From positions 186,001 through 250,000 of the forward strand of contig CBDCSV010000005.1 of assembly GCA_965221855.1 (NCBI GenBank): a stretch of 64,000 nucleotides of DNA. Direction: 5' to 3'. Source of the stretch: JAJDXO01 sp965221855 (GTDB taxonomy: Bacteria; Pseudomonadota; Alphaproteobacteria; Rhodospirillales; UBA2165). The number at the start of each line of letters is the position of its first letter. Positions within the stretch are counted from its first letter, which is position 1. The translations under genes were made by a program, and so were the position numbers. Below the pieces are notes generated by a model. The model ran no database searches. It was given only the letters and a program-made list of their open reading frames with translations, and had not been told where the DNA came from. Below are positions 45,056 through 54,073 of this stretch, piece by piece.

Positions 45056-45664
45056 ATGAGCCTTGCCGTCATCGGCGCGGGATTTGGACGGACCGGCACG
45101 GATTCGCTGCGCGCCGCCCTCGAACAATTGGGGTTCGGTCCCTGTCATCACATGCGTGAATTGTTGCACCACCCGGAGCAGGAAGACCTCTGGCGGTCGA
45201 TCGCGGGGGGCTCGCGGCCCGGCTGGGATCAGGTCTTCGAGGGTTACAACGCCGCGGTCGACTGGCCGTCGTGTTACTACTGGCGCGAGCTCGCCGAGCA
45301 TTACCCCGATGCCAAAATCGTGCTCACCGTGCGAAGCGCCGAGAGTTGGTACGCCAGCACGGAAAAAACCATCATCCCGTTCATGAAGACGGTGGACCCC
45401 GAATCCGTCGGCCCTGTCGTCGTCAGGAATCTCACCTTTGGGGACCGGCTGGACGACCGGGCGCACGCGATGGCGGTTTACGAGAAGAACACCGCCGACG
45501 TACAGGCCGCCTTTTCGGAGGATCGCCTGCTGACATACCATTTGGGGGACGGTTGGGAGCCGCTGTGCCGGTTTCTCGGCAAGCCCGTCCCGGCGGCGGA
45601 GTATCCGCGATTGAACGCCTCGGGCCAGGAGTTCGAGAACCTGTCGAAATCCGGCCCCGATTGA
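45056..45664 (+). CDS. Sulfotransferase-family protein
   Basis: A 202-residue PAPS-type sulfotransferase-like protein. AVIGAGFGRTGTDSLRAALEQLG is the 5'-phosphosulfate loop, and IVLTVRSAESWYAST the 3'-phosphate block. Residues in the P-loop (Arg-Thr-Gly-Thr) replace the more usual Lys, as in the Sulfotransfer_4 group. The acceptor is unknown. It is divergent from the MarR/Rieske operon. Confidence 0.85.
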   Translation: MSLAVIGAGFGRTGTDSLRAALEQLGFGPCHHMRELLHHPEQEDLWRSIAGGSRPGWDQVFEGYNAAVDWPSCYYWRELAEHYPDAKIVLTVRSAESWYASTEKTIIPFMKTVDPESVGPVVVRNLTFGDRLDDRAHAMAVYEKNTADVQAAFSEDRLLTYHLGDGWEPLCRFLGKPVPAAEYPRLNASGQEFENLSKSGPD

Positions 45665-45713
45665 GGATCAATGGGCGAACCGGCGCTGACCGGGTCCTGG
45701 CGGCGGTTCCCGG

Positions 45714-46019
45714 TTATTTGCGGAAAAGAATTTGGCCGCGCCGCGCGACCAGCAGTTTCTCCAGCGTCACGGGGTGGAAATAGGCCTCGACCCGGTCCCC
45801 TTCCGGTGTGGTGCCGTAAAGCTCGTAGCAGCGGCCGTCGACCTTCACCCGGCGGACCTGCCAGCCCTCGGATTTCACCTTGTCGATCAGCTGTTCCCGG
45901 GTCTTCCAGGTGGATTGGTCGCCCGACTCGCAGGTCATGCGGCCGGTGGCGTCGGCGTGCCCCGCGGACAGGCTCAAGACCGCCGCGGCGAAGGTTCCAA
46001 CTACGATTTTCTTGATCAT
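45714..46019 (-). CDS. Exported PepSY-domain protein
   Basis: A 101-residue secreted protein (signal MIKKIVVGTFAAAVLSLSAGHADA) with a PepSY-like core: TREQLIDKVKSEGWQVRRVKVDGRCYELYGTTPEGDRVEAYFHPVTLEKL. Two cysteines probably form a disulfide. PepSY proteins inhibit peptidases or accompany membrane oxidoreductases. It follows the ferric-reductase-like gene by 36 bp on the same strand. Confidence 0.85.
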   Translation of the reverse strand: MIKKIVVGTFAAAVLSLSAGHADATGRMTCESGDQSTWKTREQLIDKVKSEGWQVRRVKVDGRCYELYGTTPEGDRVEAYFHPVTLEKLLVARRGQILFRK

Positions 46020-46055
46020 GGCGTCCTCTTTGGGTGTTGAAGCGTGATGGGGCGT

Positions 46056-46649
46056 TCAGGCGGCCGCTGGGCGCGGCTTCATGATTCGGTACAGGCGGTA
46101 AGCCTCCAGAAGGGCCAGGGGCACGAAATGCACCAGCGCGGGGCCGAGATGGTTGTGGACGAAAATCCAGTGAAGCAGGGTCAGGATTGCGGCCGGATAG
46201 ACCCAGCGGTGCAGCCACTGCCACCCCCGGCGCAGGAACCGGACGGCGCGATCGTGGCTGGTCGCCGCGAGGGGGATGAAAATGAAAAACGCGAACCAGC
46301 CGGTCCAGATGCCCAACGCCCAGAACTCGCGGGCCATGGCCTCCAGGGTCTCCATGTCGACGACGTACAGGATCGTGTGCAGGAGCGCATAGCCGAACGC
46401 CGCGACACCCAGATACCGGCGGCGGTGGTTGAGCCAGGCGAGCCAGCGGGCGCGCGGAAACAGCATCCGGAGCGGGCTCAGCATCATGGCGATGATCATG
46501 AAGCGGGCCGCGAACTCGCCCGTGGGGTGGAGCAGGTCCTCGGCGGCGACGCCGCGGGACAGGGCGGCGGTCATGGGGATGCCGGGCAGCGCCAGCAGCA
46601 CCCAGAAGGCGTAGGGGTGGTCCCGGATGGTCTTGAGGGTTGCGATCAT
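46056..46649 (-). CDS. Ferric-reductase-like heme membrane protein (MsrQ/YedZ type)
   Basis: A 197-residue six-helix membrane protein of the ferric reductase transmembrane family. HTGEFAARFMIIAMMLSPLRML, RRRYLGVAAFGYALLHTILYVVD and RGWQWLHRWVYPAAILTLLHWIFV carry heme-ligand histidines. MsrQ-type proteins feed electrons to the periplasmic methionine-sulfoxide reductase MsrP, but no msrP is adjacent; the small PepSY gene follows instead. The pair is therefore assigned only as a cytochrome b-like redox unit. Confidence 0.82.
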   Translation of the reverse strand: MIATLKTIRDHPYAFWVLLALPGIPMTAALSRGVAAEDLLHPTGEFAARFMIIAMMLSPLRMLFPRARWLAWLNHRRRYLGVAAFGYALLHTILYVVDMETLEAMAREFWALGIWTGWFAFFIFIPLAATSHDRAVRFLRRGWQWLHRWVYPAAILTLLHWIFVHNHLGPALVHFVPLALLEAYRLYRIMKPRPAAA

Positions 46650-46959
46650 GCCCCTTCAACGAGAAGGATTATTCGTTCCGTCGCTCGATGAAATTCTGTA
46701 CGCGAGGCGGACGCGGGGAAGTTGCCGGACGGTTCTTGGCCGCTGAAACATGGCTTCGGGACCTCTTGAGTTCCCAATCCTTGAATCGTGATCAGCGCGC
46801 CCGCGACGCGCCCCGGCACCGGCAACCTCCCGAAAAGTTGAGCAAAAATGGTCCGAAAGTCCATGTCGGACGAATGAACGGCGGGACTATAATTCGGCGA
46901 CCGATGTTGGTTGTTCGAGCGTTATTCATTTGTTCATTTCACACGGGAGGGAACAATTC
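46650..46959 (+). other. Divergent regulatory gap upstream of the dienelactone hydrolase gene
   Basis: This 310-bp gap between two divergent genes has no coding frame that I can support. It holds TATAAT at 46888-46893, a possible -10 for the + strand gene, and an upstream inverted repeat GTCCGA-N9-TCGGAC (46851-46871) that overlaps the -35 position. No clear -35 was found. GGGAGGG at 46945-46951 is the ribosome site of the next gene. Confidence 0.4.
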
Positions 46960-47871
46960 ATGGACACCCATTTTGCTGAGAAGACCGAATACGCCTATGA
47001 GGATATCGATCCTCGGGTCTTCGAACTTTACGACCGGTACTGCCATTCCAGCATGACCCGGCGCGAGTTCCTGGACCGCGCGGCGGCGATCGCGGTGATC
47101 GGCGGCTCCGGCCTCGCCATGGCCCAGGCGCTGCTGCCCAATTACGCCAAGGCGAACATGATCATGTTCACCGACAGGCGGATCAAAGCCAAATACGTGG
47201 ACTACGATTCCCCCGGCGGCACGTCCGGCAAGATGCGCGGCTACCTCGTGCAGCCGGCGGGCGGCGGCCCCTTCCCGGCGGTCGTGGTGATCCACGAGAA
47301 CCGCGGCCTCAACCCGCATATCGAAGACGTCGCGCGCCGCGCGGCCGTCGCCGGCTTCGTCGCCCTGGCGCCCGACGGGCTCTCCCCCATCGGCGGCTAT
47401 CCCGGCAACGACGATGACGGCAAGGTCATGCAGCGCTCCCTCGACCGGGGCAAGCTGATGACCGATATGCTGAACAGCGCCAGGTTCCTCAAAACCCATT
47501 CCTTGTCGACCGGCAAGCTGGGGGCGACGGGCTTCTGCTACGGCGGCGGCGTGGTCAACACCATGGCCGTGCGGCTCGGCAAGGACCTGCAGGCCGGCGT
47601 GCCGTTCTATGGCCGGGCCGCCAACACGGCGGATGTGCCGAAAATCCAGGCGCCGCTGATGATCCAGTACGCCGAGAACGATCCCCGGATCAACGCCATG
47701 AAGGCGGATTTCGACGCGGCCCTGAAGGCCAACAACAAGACCTTCGTGAGCCACGTATATCCGGGCACCCGGCACGGCTTCCACAACAACTCGACGCCGC
47801 GCTACGTCGAGGCGCAGGCCAAGATCGCCTGGGACCGGACCATCGCCTGGTTCAAGCAGCACCTGGCCTAG
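46960..47871 (+). CDS. Dienelactone hydrolase-family protein with Tat-like signal
   Basis: A 303-residue alpha/beta hydrolase. Nucleophile Cys193 in GFCYGGG, the acid in ENDPR and the His in RHGFH are the dienelactone hydrolase triad; HENRG near residue 112 is the conserved Glu-Arg loop. An internal MTRREFLDRAAAIAV segment (32-46) resembles a twin-arginine signal, so it may act in the periplasm. The ATG at 46960 is chosen from the GGGAGGG site. Its TAG stop is completed by the first G of IS630 copy C. Confidence 0.88.
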   Translation: MDTHFAEKTEYAYEDIDPRVFELYDRYCHSSMTRREFLDRAAAIAVIGGSGLAMAQALLPNYAKANMIMFTDRRIKAKYVDYDSPGGTSGKMRGYLVQPAGGGPFPAVVVIHENRGLNPHIEDVARRAAVAGFVALAPDGLSPIGGYPGNDDDGKVMQRSLDRGKLMTDMLNSARFLKTHSLSTGKLGATGFCYGGGVVNTMAVRLGKDLQAGVPFYGRAANTADVPKIQAPLMIQYAENDPRINAMKADFDAALKANNKTFVSHVYPGTRHGFHNNSTPRYVEAQAKIAWDRTIAWFKQHLA

Positions 47872-48922
47872 AGCCTCGGGCGTGAATTTTGAATCGTTGG
47901 GGATTCCCTTTTATTTGAAATGGTGATTCCCTGTGCCCAGGAGGTGCTGTTATGGGCAGAGCGATTTCGACGGATCTTCGTTTACGTATGGTGCGGGGGA
48001 TATCGGCGGGCAAGTCTCGTCGGGAGGTTGCGGAGCAGTTTGAGGTTGCTCCGTCGACGGCGGTGCGGGTTCAGGCCCGCTATGCGGCCACCGGTTCGGT
48101 TGAGCCGGCCAAGCAGGGCCGTTCCAAGGGGTCCGGCAAGCTTGGCCCCTATCGTGCGGCCCTTATCGAGAAGGTGAAGGCTCAGCCTGACATCACCATG
48201 CCGACCCTCGCGGTCTGGCTGGAGGCGGAACATGGCATCACGGCCGACCCGTCGAATCTGTCCAAACTGCTGTGCAAGGCGGGCTTCACCTATAAAAAAA
48301 ACGCTGCTGGCCTCGGAGAAAGAACGCTCTGACGTCAAAGCGGCGCGCCGGACATGGATTAACCGTCGCCAACCCTTCATGCGCCGCCAGCCGGCGCGGC
48401 TCGTCTTTCTCGACGAGACGAGCGTGAAGACCAACATGACGCCGTTGCGCGGGCGCAGTCTCCGGGGAGAGCGGCTCATGGCCGATGCGCCCTTCGGCAA
48501 GTGGCAGACGCAAACCTTCATCGCGGGGCTGCGCTGCGATGGACTGGTCGCTCCCTGGATTGTCGACGGCGCCATGGACGGCCCAGCCTTCGATGCTTAT
48601 GTCCGCACTCAGCTGGCGCCGAGCTTGAAACCCGGCGATGTGGTGATCCTCGACAATCTCAATGTCCACAAAAGTCCGCGGGCGGCAAAGGCCCTTGCCG
48701 AGCGGGGCGCCTGGTTCCTGTTCCTGCCCAAATACTCTCCAGACCTCAATCCCATCGAAATGGCCTTCGCTAAGCTAAAGGCCCTGCTCAGAAAAGCCAA
48801 AGCACGCACCTATGAAGCCCTCTGGCGCGCTGTCGGCGACATCTGCGCCCTCTTCGACCCACAGGAATGCAGGAATTACCTCAAAGATGCTGGGTATGTT
48901 GCAGATTAAACACCCGAGGCTC
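47871..48922 (+). mobile_element. IS630-family element, copy C (distinct type)
   Basis: A 1052-bp element with ends GAGCCTCGGG / CCCGAGGCTC and TA duplications at 47869-47870 and 48923-48924. It is clearly different from copies A and B in sequence, but also entered a CTAG that was a TAG stop, here of the dienelactone hydrolase. The host terminator now lies 1.05 kb from the stop. Confidence 0.93.
47952..48909 (+). CDS. IS630-family transposase, two frames joined by an A8 slip site (copy C)
   Basis: The first frame runs 47952-48332 (MGRAISTDLRLRMVRG, HTH KSRREVAEQFEVAPSTAVRV), preceded by AGGAGGT. The second frame ends at 48909 and carries LVFLDETSVKTNM, VILDNLNVHKS and PKYSPDLNPIEMAF, the DDE core. 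They join at eight A bases (48294-48301) with the same +1 geometry as copies A and B. Its own stop (TAA) lies inside the element. Confidence 0.85.
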
Positions 48923-48943
48923 TAGCCCGCATTTCCAAACCGC

Positions 48944-48974
48944 AACGGCGGCTTCCACCGGAAGCCGCCGTTTT
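48944..48974 (+). terminator. Terminator of the dienelactone hydrolase gene, displaced by IS630
   Basis: AACGGCGGCTTCC-ACC-GGAAGCCGCCGTT at 48944-48972 is a perfect 13-bp stem followed by TT. Without the IS it would start ~19 bp after the dienelactone hydrolase stop. Confidence 0.75.
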
Positions 48975-49029
48975 CCTATCCGCGCTCTTATTCCGCCGGT
49001 ATTGTGCGCCCTGCTCTTTGACGGGCGGC

Positions 49030-49314
49030 CTAGGAAAACGGCGAGACGTGCATCACCGCGGGCGGGGCCGCCGACCATTCGGGGTAATTGTCCCGCACTG
49101 CGGTGACGTAGGGCTGCCGGAAGTGGGACTGCAGCGCCTCTTCGCTCGTCCATTCCTCGACCAGGACATAGGCGCCGGGATTGTCGTCGTCCTTGTAGAC
49201 GTCGAGCCGGAGGCACCCCTCCTCCTTCCGGCCTTGCGGGATCAGCGCGGCCATGCCGGCCTCGTAGGCGGCGATATGTTCGGGTTTGATCTGAACTCTG
49301 ACGATGACGTGCAT
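49030..49314 (-). CDS. ABM-fold protein, putative quinol monooxygenase
   Basis: A 94-residue ABM-domain protein. HVIVRVQIKPEHIAAYEAGMAALIPQGRKEEGCLRLDVYKDDDNPGAYVLVEEWTSEEALQSHF is the typical sequence of the YgiN-like quinol monooxygenase group. I use the ATG at 49314, with the longer frame (to 49401) unconserved. It is followed by no partner on the same strand; LysE lies 17 bp upstream on the same strand. Confidence 0.85.
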   Translation of the reverse strand: MHVIVRVQIKPEHIAAYEAGMAALIPQGRKEEGCLRLDVYKDDDNPGAYVLVEEWTSEEALQSHFRQPYVTAVRDNYPEWSAAPPAVMHVSPFS

Positions 49315-49331
49315 GGGGCTCTCCCTGTCAT

Positions 49332-49943
49332 TTATCCATCCGACAACGCGAGACGCAGGCCGAGCAGGGCAAACGCGGCGGCGAATCCGCCCCGCAGCCA
49401 CTTCATGACGCTCGGTTTCGAGATCACGTAAGTGCGGGCCGCACTGGCGAAGGCACCGTAGACGGCAAACACCACGAACGTGAGAAACATGAACACGGCG
49501 CCGAGCCAGAGCATCAACGGCGTCGGGCCGGCCGTTCCGGCGGGCACGAACTGAGGCAGGAAGGCGAGGAAGAACAGCGACAGCTTCGGGTTCAGCAGGT
49601 TCACCAGGATTCCGTTCGTGACGATCCTGAGGGCCGGGGTCGAGGTCTTGTTTTCAGGGACGGACAGCGCGCCCCCCTCGCGCAAAATCCCCCAGGCCAT
49701 GTAGAGCAGGTAGAGCACGCCCATGATCTTGACCGCCTGGAAGGCGACGGCGGATGCGTGCAGCAGCGCGGCCAGCCCCAAAATGCCTGCCGCGATATGG
49801 GGCACGATCCCAAGCGTGCAGCCGAAAGCCGCGATGACGCTGGCGCGCAGGCCCTGCCCCAGCCCGTAGGCCAGGGTGTAGATCACGCCGGTCCCGGGCA
49901 GCAGGATGACGATCATCGAGGTGATGAGGAATTCAGGGCTCAT
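49332..49943 (-). CDS. LysE-family translocator
   Basis: A 203-residue membrane protein of the LysE/RhtB exporter family with about six helices. The N-terminal LITSMIVILLPGTGVIYTLAYGLGQG and the NLLNPKLSLFFLAFLPQF segment are characteristic. Family members export amino acids or similar small molecules; the substrate is not predictable. It precedes the ABM gene by 17 bp. Confidence 0.9.
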   Translation of the reverse strand: MSPEFLITSMIVILLPGTGVIYTLAYGLGQGLRASVIAAFGCTLGIVPHIAAGILGLAALLHASAVAFQAVKIMGVLYLLYMAWGILREGGALSVPENKTSTPALRIVTNGILVNLLNPKLSLFFLAFLPQFVPAGTAGPTPLMLWLGAVFMFLTFVVFAVYGAFASAARTYVISKPSVMKWLRGGFAAAFALLGLRLALSDG

Positions 49944-50021
49944 GGGAACGTTATAGGCCCGTGTACCGGCACCGTTTACAAGTATTTCCCCCGTCCCCGG
50001 AGGGAGAGGGAATACGGAGAT

Positions 50022-50876
50022 CTAGCTTTGATCCCACTCGGCCCGCTCGCCGCCCTCCGTCTCGGCGTCGTAGTACCACTTCAGGCCAAGCTCCTCCTCG
50101 CTCAGGACATTGGTCTTGAAGCTCCGCCAGGCCTGGATCTCGAAATAGTCGAGGGGACCGTCGAGCGCCCTCAGGCGATGAGGGACGCTCGGCGGAAAAT
50201 AGACCAGGGTGCCCGGTTCGAGCTCCTGGGACTCGTCGCCGACCTCCACCTTGCCGCGGCCCTTGAAGGTCATGTAGCAGTGGTCGGGCCCGCGCGGATT
50301 GGCCTCGGTGCCCACGTGCCGATGGTACGGCGACGAGCCGCCGTCGCGATAGTGCATCTCGCCCGCCTGGATGGCGTTGGTGGGCGTCAAGCGGCTGCCG
50401 TCGCCCAGGCGCACGGTGCTCTCGGCGCAGAAGTGGCGCACCCGCCCGCCGCTGGCATCGCTCAAGCGGCGGAGCTTGCCGCGATTGAACACGTAGCCCG
50501 GCCCGCCGGGCAGATCACCGTCGACCTCCGCCGGCGCCTTGGGCGTGATCATGTGGAGGATTTCGAGATCGCCCCCCGAGGCCGCGAAATCCGCCGTCTC
50601 GCCGGGCGTCACCATGGCGCCGGCGCCCCCTTCGGCGGTCAGAGTTTCGCTGCCGAGGGCGATGGACCCGGAACCGTCCATCACATAGAGCAGGTGAACG
50701 TCGTTGCCCGCCCCTACGTGAAAGGTCCGGCCGTCCGATACGGTGCGCCGGATGACCGTCAGGTTCCTGGAGCCGCAGAGCGCGTCGCCGCAGAGCGTCC
50801 GCTCCCTGCCCGACGGCACCTCGACGGCGTCGGCGGTGTTGGAGTCGATGATGAAGATGTCGTTCAGCGTCGGCAT
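50022..50876 (-). CDS. Bicupin-like protein
   Basis: A 284-residue protein with two cupin-like halves. The first (VHLLYVMDGSGSIALGSETLTAEGGAGAMVTPGETADFAASGGDLEILHM) and second (YHRHVGTEANPRGPDHCYMTFKGRGKVEVGDESQELEPGTLVYFPPSVPHRLRAL) repeat the cupin pattern; only the second has a clear metal set (His-x-His, His). The ATG at 50876 follows GGGAGG. It lies 38 bp after the TRAP permease gene on the same strand, so it may act on the imported compound. Confidence 0.78.
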   Translation of the reverse strand: MPTLNDIFIIDSNTADAVEVPSGRERTLCGDALCGSRNLTVIRRTVSDGRTFHVGAGNDVHLLYVMDGSGSIALGSETLTAEGGAGAMVTPGETADFAASGGDLEILHMITPKAPAEVDGDLPGGPGYVFNRGKLRRLSDASGGRVRHFCAESTVRLGDGSRLTPTNAIQAGEMHYRDGGSSPYHRHVGTEANPRGPDHCYMTFKGRGKVEVGDESQELEPGTLVYFPPSVPHRLRALDGPLDYFEIQAWRSFKTNVLSEEELGLKWYYDAETEGGERAEWDQS

Positions 50877-50913
50877 GGAAGACCTCCCTTCTCCTAAGGC
50901 GTTGGTTCCCATC

Positions 50914-52206
50914 TTAGCCCATCAGTGAGGGCAGTATGAGCGTGATCGTCGGAAACAGCACCAGCACGGTGAGCCGCACCATGTCCGCCATCCAGAACGG
51001 GGTAACGCCCCTGAAGATGGTGCCGGTGCCCACGTCCCGAAGGACGGTATTCAGGACGAATATGTTCATGCCCACCGGCGGCGTGATCAGGCTGATCTCG
51101 GTCACCACGACGACGATGATGCCGAACCAAACGGGATCGAGCTCCAACGACAGCACCACCGGGAAGAACAGCGGGATGGTCAGCAGGATCATGGCGATGC
51201 TGTCCAGCACGGCGCCGAGGCCGATATAGATCAGCATGATGGCGAAAACGACCACCAGCGGATGGGCGTCGAGACCGGTGACCCAGCCGCCCAAGGTCTC
51301 GGGCATGCCGGTCTCGTTCATCAGGTTCGAGAAGATCAGGGCCCCGATGAGAATGAAGAACAGCATGGCGGTGGTTTGGGCGGCATCGGACAATTGCTGA
51401 AACAGGGTCTTCCAGGTGAGTTTGCCCCGCGCCCAGGCGAAGAAAAACGCGCCGGCGGCGCCGACACCGGCTGCCTCCGTCGGCGTGAAGAAGCCCACAT
51501 AGATGCCGCCGATCACCAGCAGGAACAGCAACAGCACGCCCCACACCTGGGAGAGCGCCTTCCACCGCGTGGCCCAGGGCGTCACGTCGCCGGGCGGGCC
51601 GATCTCGGGCTTCAGCCGCGTGGTGATGGCGATGGCGATGTTGTACCCGATGATGCCCAAGATACCGGGAATGATGCCGGCGATGAACAGCGCCCCGATA
51701 TCGGTGGACGTCATGATGCCGTAGAGCACCAGGATGACGCTGGGCGGAATCAATATCCCCAAGGTGCCGCCTGCGGCGATGGCGCCGGTCGCCAAGGTAT
51801 CGGCATAGCGGAACCGGCGCATGGGCGGCATGGCCACCTTGGCCATGGTGGCGGCCGTCGCCACGGATGATCCACACACGGCGGAAAACCCGCCGCAGGA
51901 AATGATGGTCGCCATGGCGAGCCCGCCCCGCTTGTGGCCGATCCACGAATAAGCGGCGGTGTAGAGCTCATCCGCCAGCCCTGCCCGGGTAATGAAATTG
52001 CCCATCAACACGAACAGCGGGATTACCGACAGTTCCGACGATTGGGCGGTATCGAAGGCGAGCCGCCCGATCATCGACAGCGTGCCCGGCCAGCTGACGT
52101 AATAGGCGAAGCCGACGATGCCGACCCCGGCCGTGGCAAAGGCCACCGGCAATCGCAGAAATAGAAGCCCGATCAGGATGGCGAAGATGATCAGCGCATC
52201 GACCAT
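50914..52206 (-). CDS. dctM: TRAP transporter large permease (DctM)
   Basis: A 430-residue membrane protein with ~12 helices, the transport subunit of a TRAP system. RLPVAFATAGVG, CGGFSAVCGSSVATAATMAKVAMPPMRRF and PPVGMNIFVLN are signature blocks. It uses the sodium gradient to import an organic acid delivered by the binding protein. It lies 3 bp after dctQ. The substrate is not known; symbols follow the family. Confidence 0.93.
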   Translation of the reverse strand: MVDALIIFAILIGLLFLRLPVAFATAGVGIVGFAYYVSWPGTLSMIGRLAFDTAQSSELSVIPLFVLMGNFITRAGLADELYTAAYSWIGHKRGGLAMATIISCGGFSAVCGSSVATAATMAKVAMPPMRRFRYADTLATGAIAAGGTLGILIPPSVILVLYGIMTSTDIGALFIAGIIPGILGIIGYNIAIAITTRLKPEIGPPGDVTPWATRWKALSQVWGVLLLFLLVIGGIYVGFFTPTEAAGVGAAGAFFFAWARGKLTWKTLFQQLSDAAQTTAMLFFILIGALIFSNLMNETGMPETLGGWVTGLDAHPLVVVFAIMLIYIGLGAVLDSIAMILLTIPLFFPVVLSLELDPVWFGIIVVVVTEISLITPPVGMNIFVLNTVLRDVGTGTIFRGVTPFWMADMVRLTVLVLFPTITLILPSLMG

Positions 52207-52209
52207 GGA

Positions 52210-52719
52210 TCAGATGCTCTCCAGCTGATCGTCATGTTGGGGCGGCGGCGCCAAGATGAAGGCGGCCTGAATGGGAACGCTGAGCGCCGTCATTACCGCC
52301 ATGAAGTATGCCACCGGCGCCAGGGGCACGTTGAGGAACAGGGTGACGTCATTGTAGCCCGCAAGCTTGCCGGCCACGTCCCAGAGCCGCCAGGCGAAGA
52401 TGGCGAGAATGACCGTGCAGACGCTGTTGACCGCCACCCGCTGGACCACCCGCCAGAATGGCGGAATCACGTTGTCCAGAAGCGTCACCGAGACGTGGCC
52501 GTCATTGGCGGTGATGATGGGCACCCCGGCGAACACCAGAATACCCATCAGGATTTCGACCACCTCGAACAGGCCGACGATGGAGATGTTGAACACCCCT
52601 CGGGTGACGACATCGATCACCGTCAGCCACATGATCACGAACAGGGTGACCGCGGCAAACAGGGCCAATGCCCGGCCCGCGGGTTTGCGGAACCGGGCAT
52701 AGTTTTCGGCGAAGGTCAT
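52210..52719 (-). CDS. dctQ: TRAP transporter small permease (DctQ)
   Basis: A 169-residue four-helix membrane subunit that pairs with DctM. The RVAVNSVCTVILAIFAWRLW and ALSVPIQAAFILAPPP segments fit the family. It lies between the binding protein (41-bp gap) and dctM (3-bp gap) in the usual order. Confidence 0.9.
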   Translation of the reverse strand: MTFAENYARFRKPAGRALALFAAVTLFVIMWLTVIDVVTRGVFNISIVGLFEVVEILMGILVFAGVPIITANDGHVSVTLLDNVIPPFWRVVQRVAVNSVCTVILAIFAWRLWDVAGKLAGYNDVTLFLNVPLAPVAYFMAVMTALSVPIQAAFILAPPPQHDDQLESI

Positions 52720-52760
52720 TTACTCTGCTCTGGAGCTTAACAGCCCAGCCGATAAACGAC

Positions 52761-53810
52761 CTATTTCTTCATGGTCGCCGCTTCGATCTTCTTGATCTCC
52801 GACTTGTACATGGCGAGCGCCGCCTCGCCGTCGACGCCCTTGGCCTTCGCCTTCTTCATCCAATCGGCCTGGATCGGCTTCCACAACTCCTTGGCCTTGG
52901 CGGTGAATCCGGCGGGCATGGGAACGATCTTGATGCCATTCTCCTTCATGTGCGCGATGCCGTTCTTGTCGGCCAGGTCCCACGCATCGCCTATATAGTC
53001 GGCGGCATGCTCACCGGAGACGCTTTCGATCAGGCGCTGATCCTCGGCGGAGATTCCGTCCCAGACCTTCTGGTTCATGTACATCTGGAACACGGTGGCA
53101 TAGAGGCCCCCCGGCGGCACGGTGGTGTACTTCACCAGCTTTCCGAGCTTGAAGTTCTTGATCCCCTCGTAGGTCAGGAAGACGCCGTCGATGACGCCCT
53201 TGGAGAGCATGTTGTGCACCTTGGTGATGGGCGCGAATATGGGCGTCGCCCCCATGCTCTTGGCCAGTGCCGAGATGTTGTCGCCGCTGACCCGGAGCTT
53301 CAGCCCCTTCAGGTCGCCCATGGCCTGCACCGGACGCTTGGAATTGTGGATCAGGCCGGGACCGTGGACCCAGACGGTCATCAGCTTCATGCCGGCCGCC
53401 TCGTTGGCCTGCTTGAAATGCTTGTCATAGACCCGCCAGTAGCCGACGGTCCGCGCCTTGGCGCTGTTGGTGAGGAATGGGAATTCGGCCATCTTGTGCA
53501 GCAGGAACCGGCCGGGCGTATAAGCGGGAATGATGTGGGCGACGTCGATGGCGCCTTCCTTGATGAAATCGTGATAGGCGGGCGGTGCGCCCAGGCCCTT
53601 CGCCAGCATGCGGACGCTGACCCGGCCCTTGGTCACCTCACCGATACTCTTCACCCAGAGATCGACGCCGAACTTCCGCATCTCGTGGTGGGGCGGATCC
53701 CAAGTGGCATACCTTAGTTTTTGTTGGGCTTCGGCGGGTGCCGAAGCGGCGAAGACGGCGCCGGCAACCGCGCCGGCTCCCAAAATTGTGCGAACGAATA
53801 GTTTGGGCAT
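52761..53810 (-). CDS. dctP: TRAP transporter substrate-binding protein (DctP family)
   Basis: A 349-residue periplasmic binding protein. Signal peptide MPKLFVRTILGAGAVAGAVFAASAPAEA, then KLRYATWDPPHHEMRKFGVDLW and the LKGLKLRVSGD...GATPIFAPITKVHNMLSKGVIDGVFL block, where the conserved Arg contacts the ligand's carboxylate. GGAGGAATG supports the start. It heads the dctPQM operon. Confidence 0.92.
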   Translation of the reverse strand: MPKLFVRTILGAGAVAGAVFAASAPAEAQQKLRYATWDPPHHEMRKFGVDLWVKSIGEVTKGRVSVRMLAKGLGAPPAYHDFIKEGAIDVAHIIPAYTPGRFLLHKMAEFPFLTNSAKARTVGYWRVYDKHFKQANEAAGMKLMTVWVHGPGLIHNSKRPVQAMGDLKGLKLRVSGDNISALAKSMGATPIFAPITKVHNMLSKGVIDGVFLTYEGIKNFKLGKLVKYTTVPPGGLYATVFQMYMNQKVWDGISAEDQRLIESVSGEHAADYIGDAWDLADKNGIAHMKENGIKIVPMPAGFTAKAKELWKPIQADWMKKAKAKGVDGEAALAMYKSEIKKIEAATMKK

Positions 53811-53884
53811 TCATTCCTCCATCAAAAACGTGTTGTCCTTTTGAAACCGGGTGCGCGCTCTTATGTGACGGCAATCGCTTGAAA

Positions 53885-53905
53885 TGAGATTATCACAAAA
53901 TCTCA
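53885..53905 (-). promoter_or_regulatory. Perfect inverted repeat upstream of the TRAP operon
   Basis: TGAGATT-N7-AATCTCA at 53885-53905 is a perfect 7-7-7 inverted repeat, 75 bp before the dctP start, and a near-copy TGGGATT follows at 53911-53917. It lies in an AT-rich stretch of the 263-bp gap between dctP and the TPR gene. It resembles a two-fold operator; the regulator is not visible in the window. Confidence 0.55.
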
Positions 53906-54073
53906 TATTGTGGGATTTTATTGTTACGTGCCCGCGAGACGGCAAGGCGGTTGAACCGGCGCTTTAATGGTGGCCGCGATCAGCGGCGAGTAGACGCATT
54001 TTGGCTATTCGCGTACTAAGGTTACTCTATTCGGACCCATCGGTATTTGGTTGAGCTCACGGGAGGGGACACG

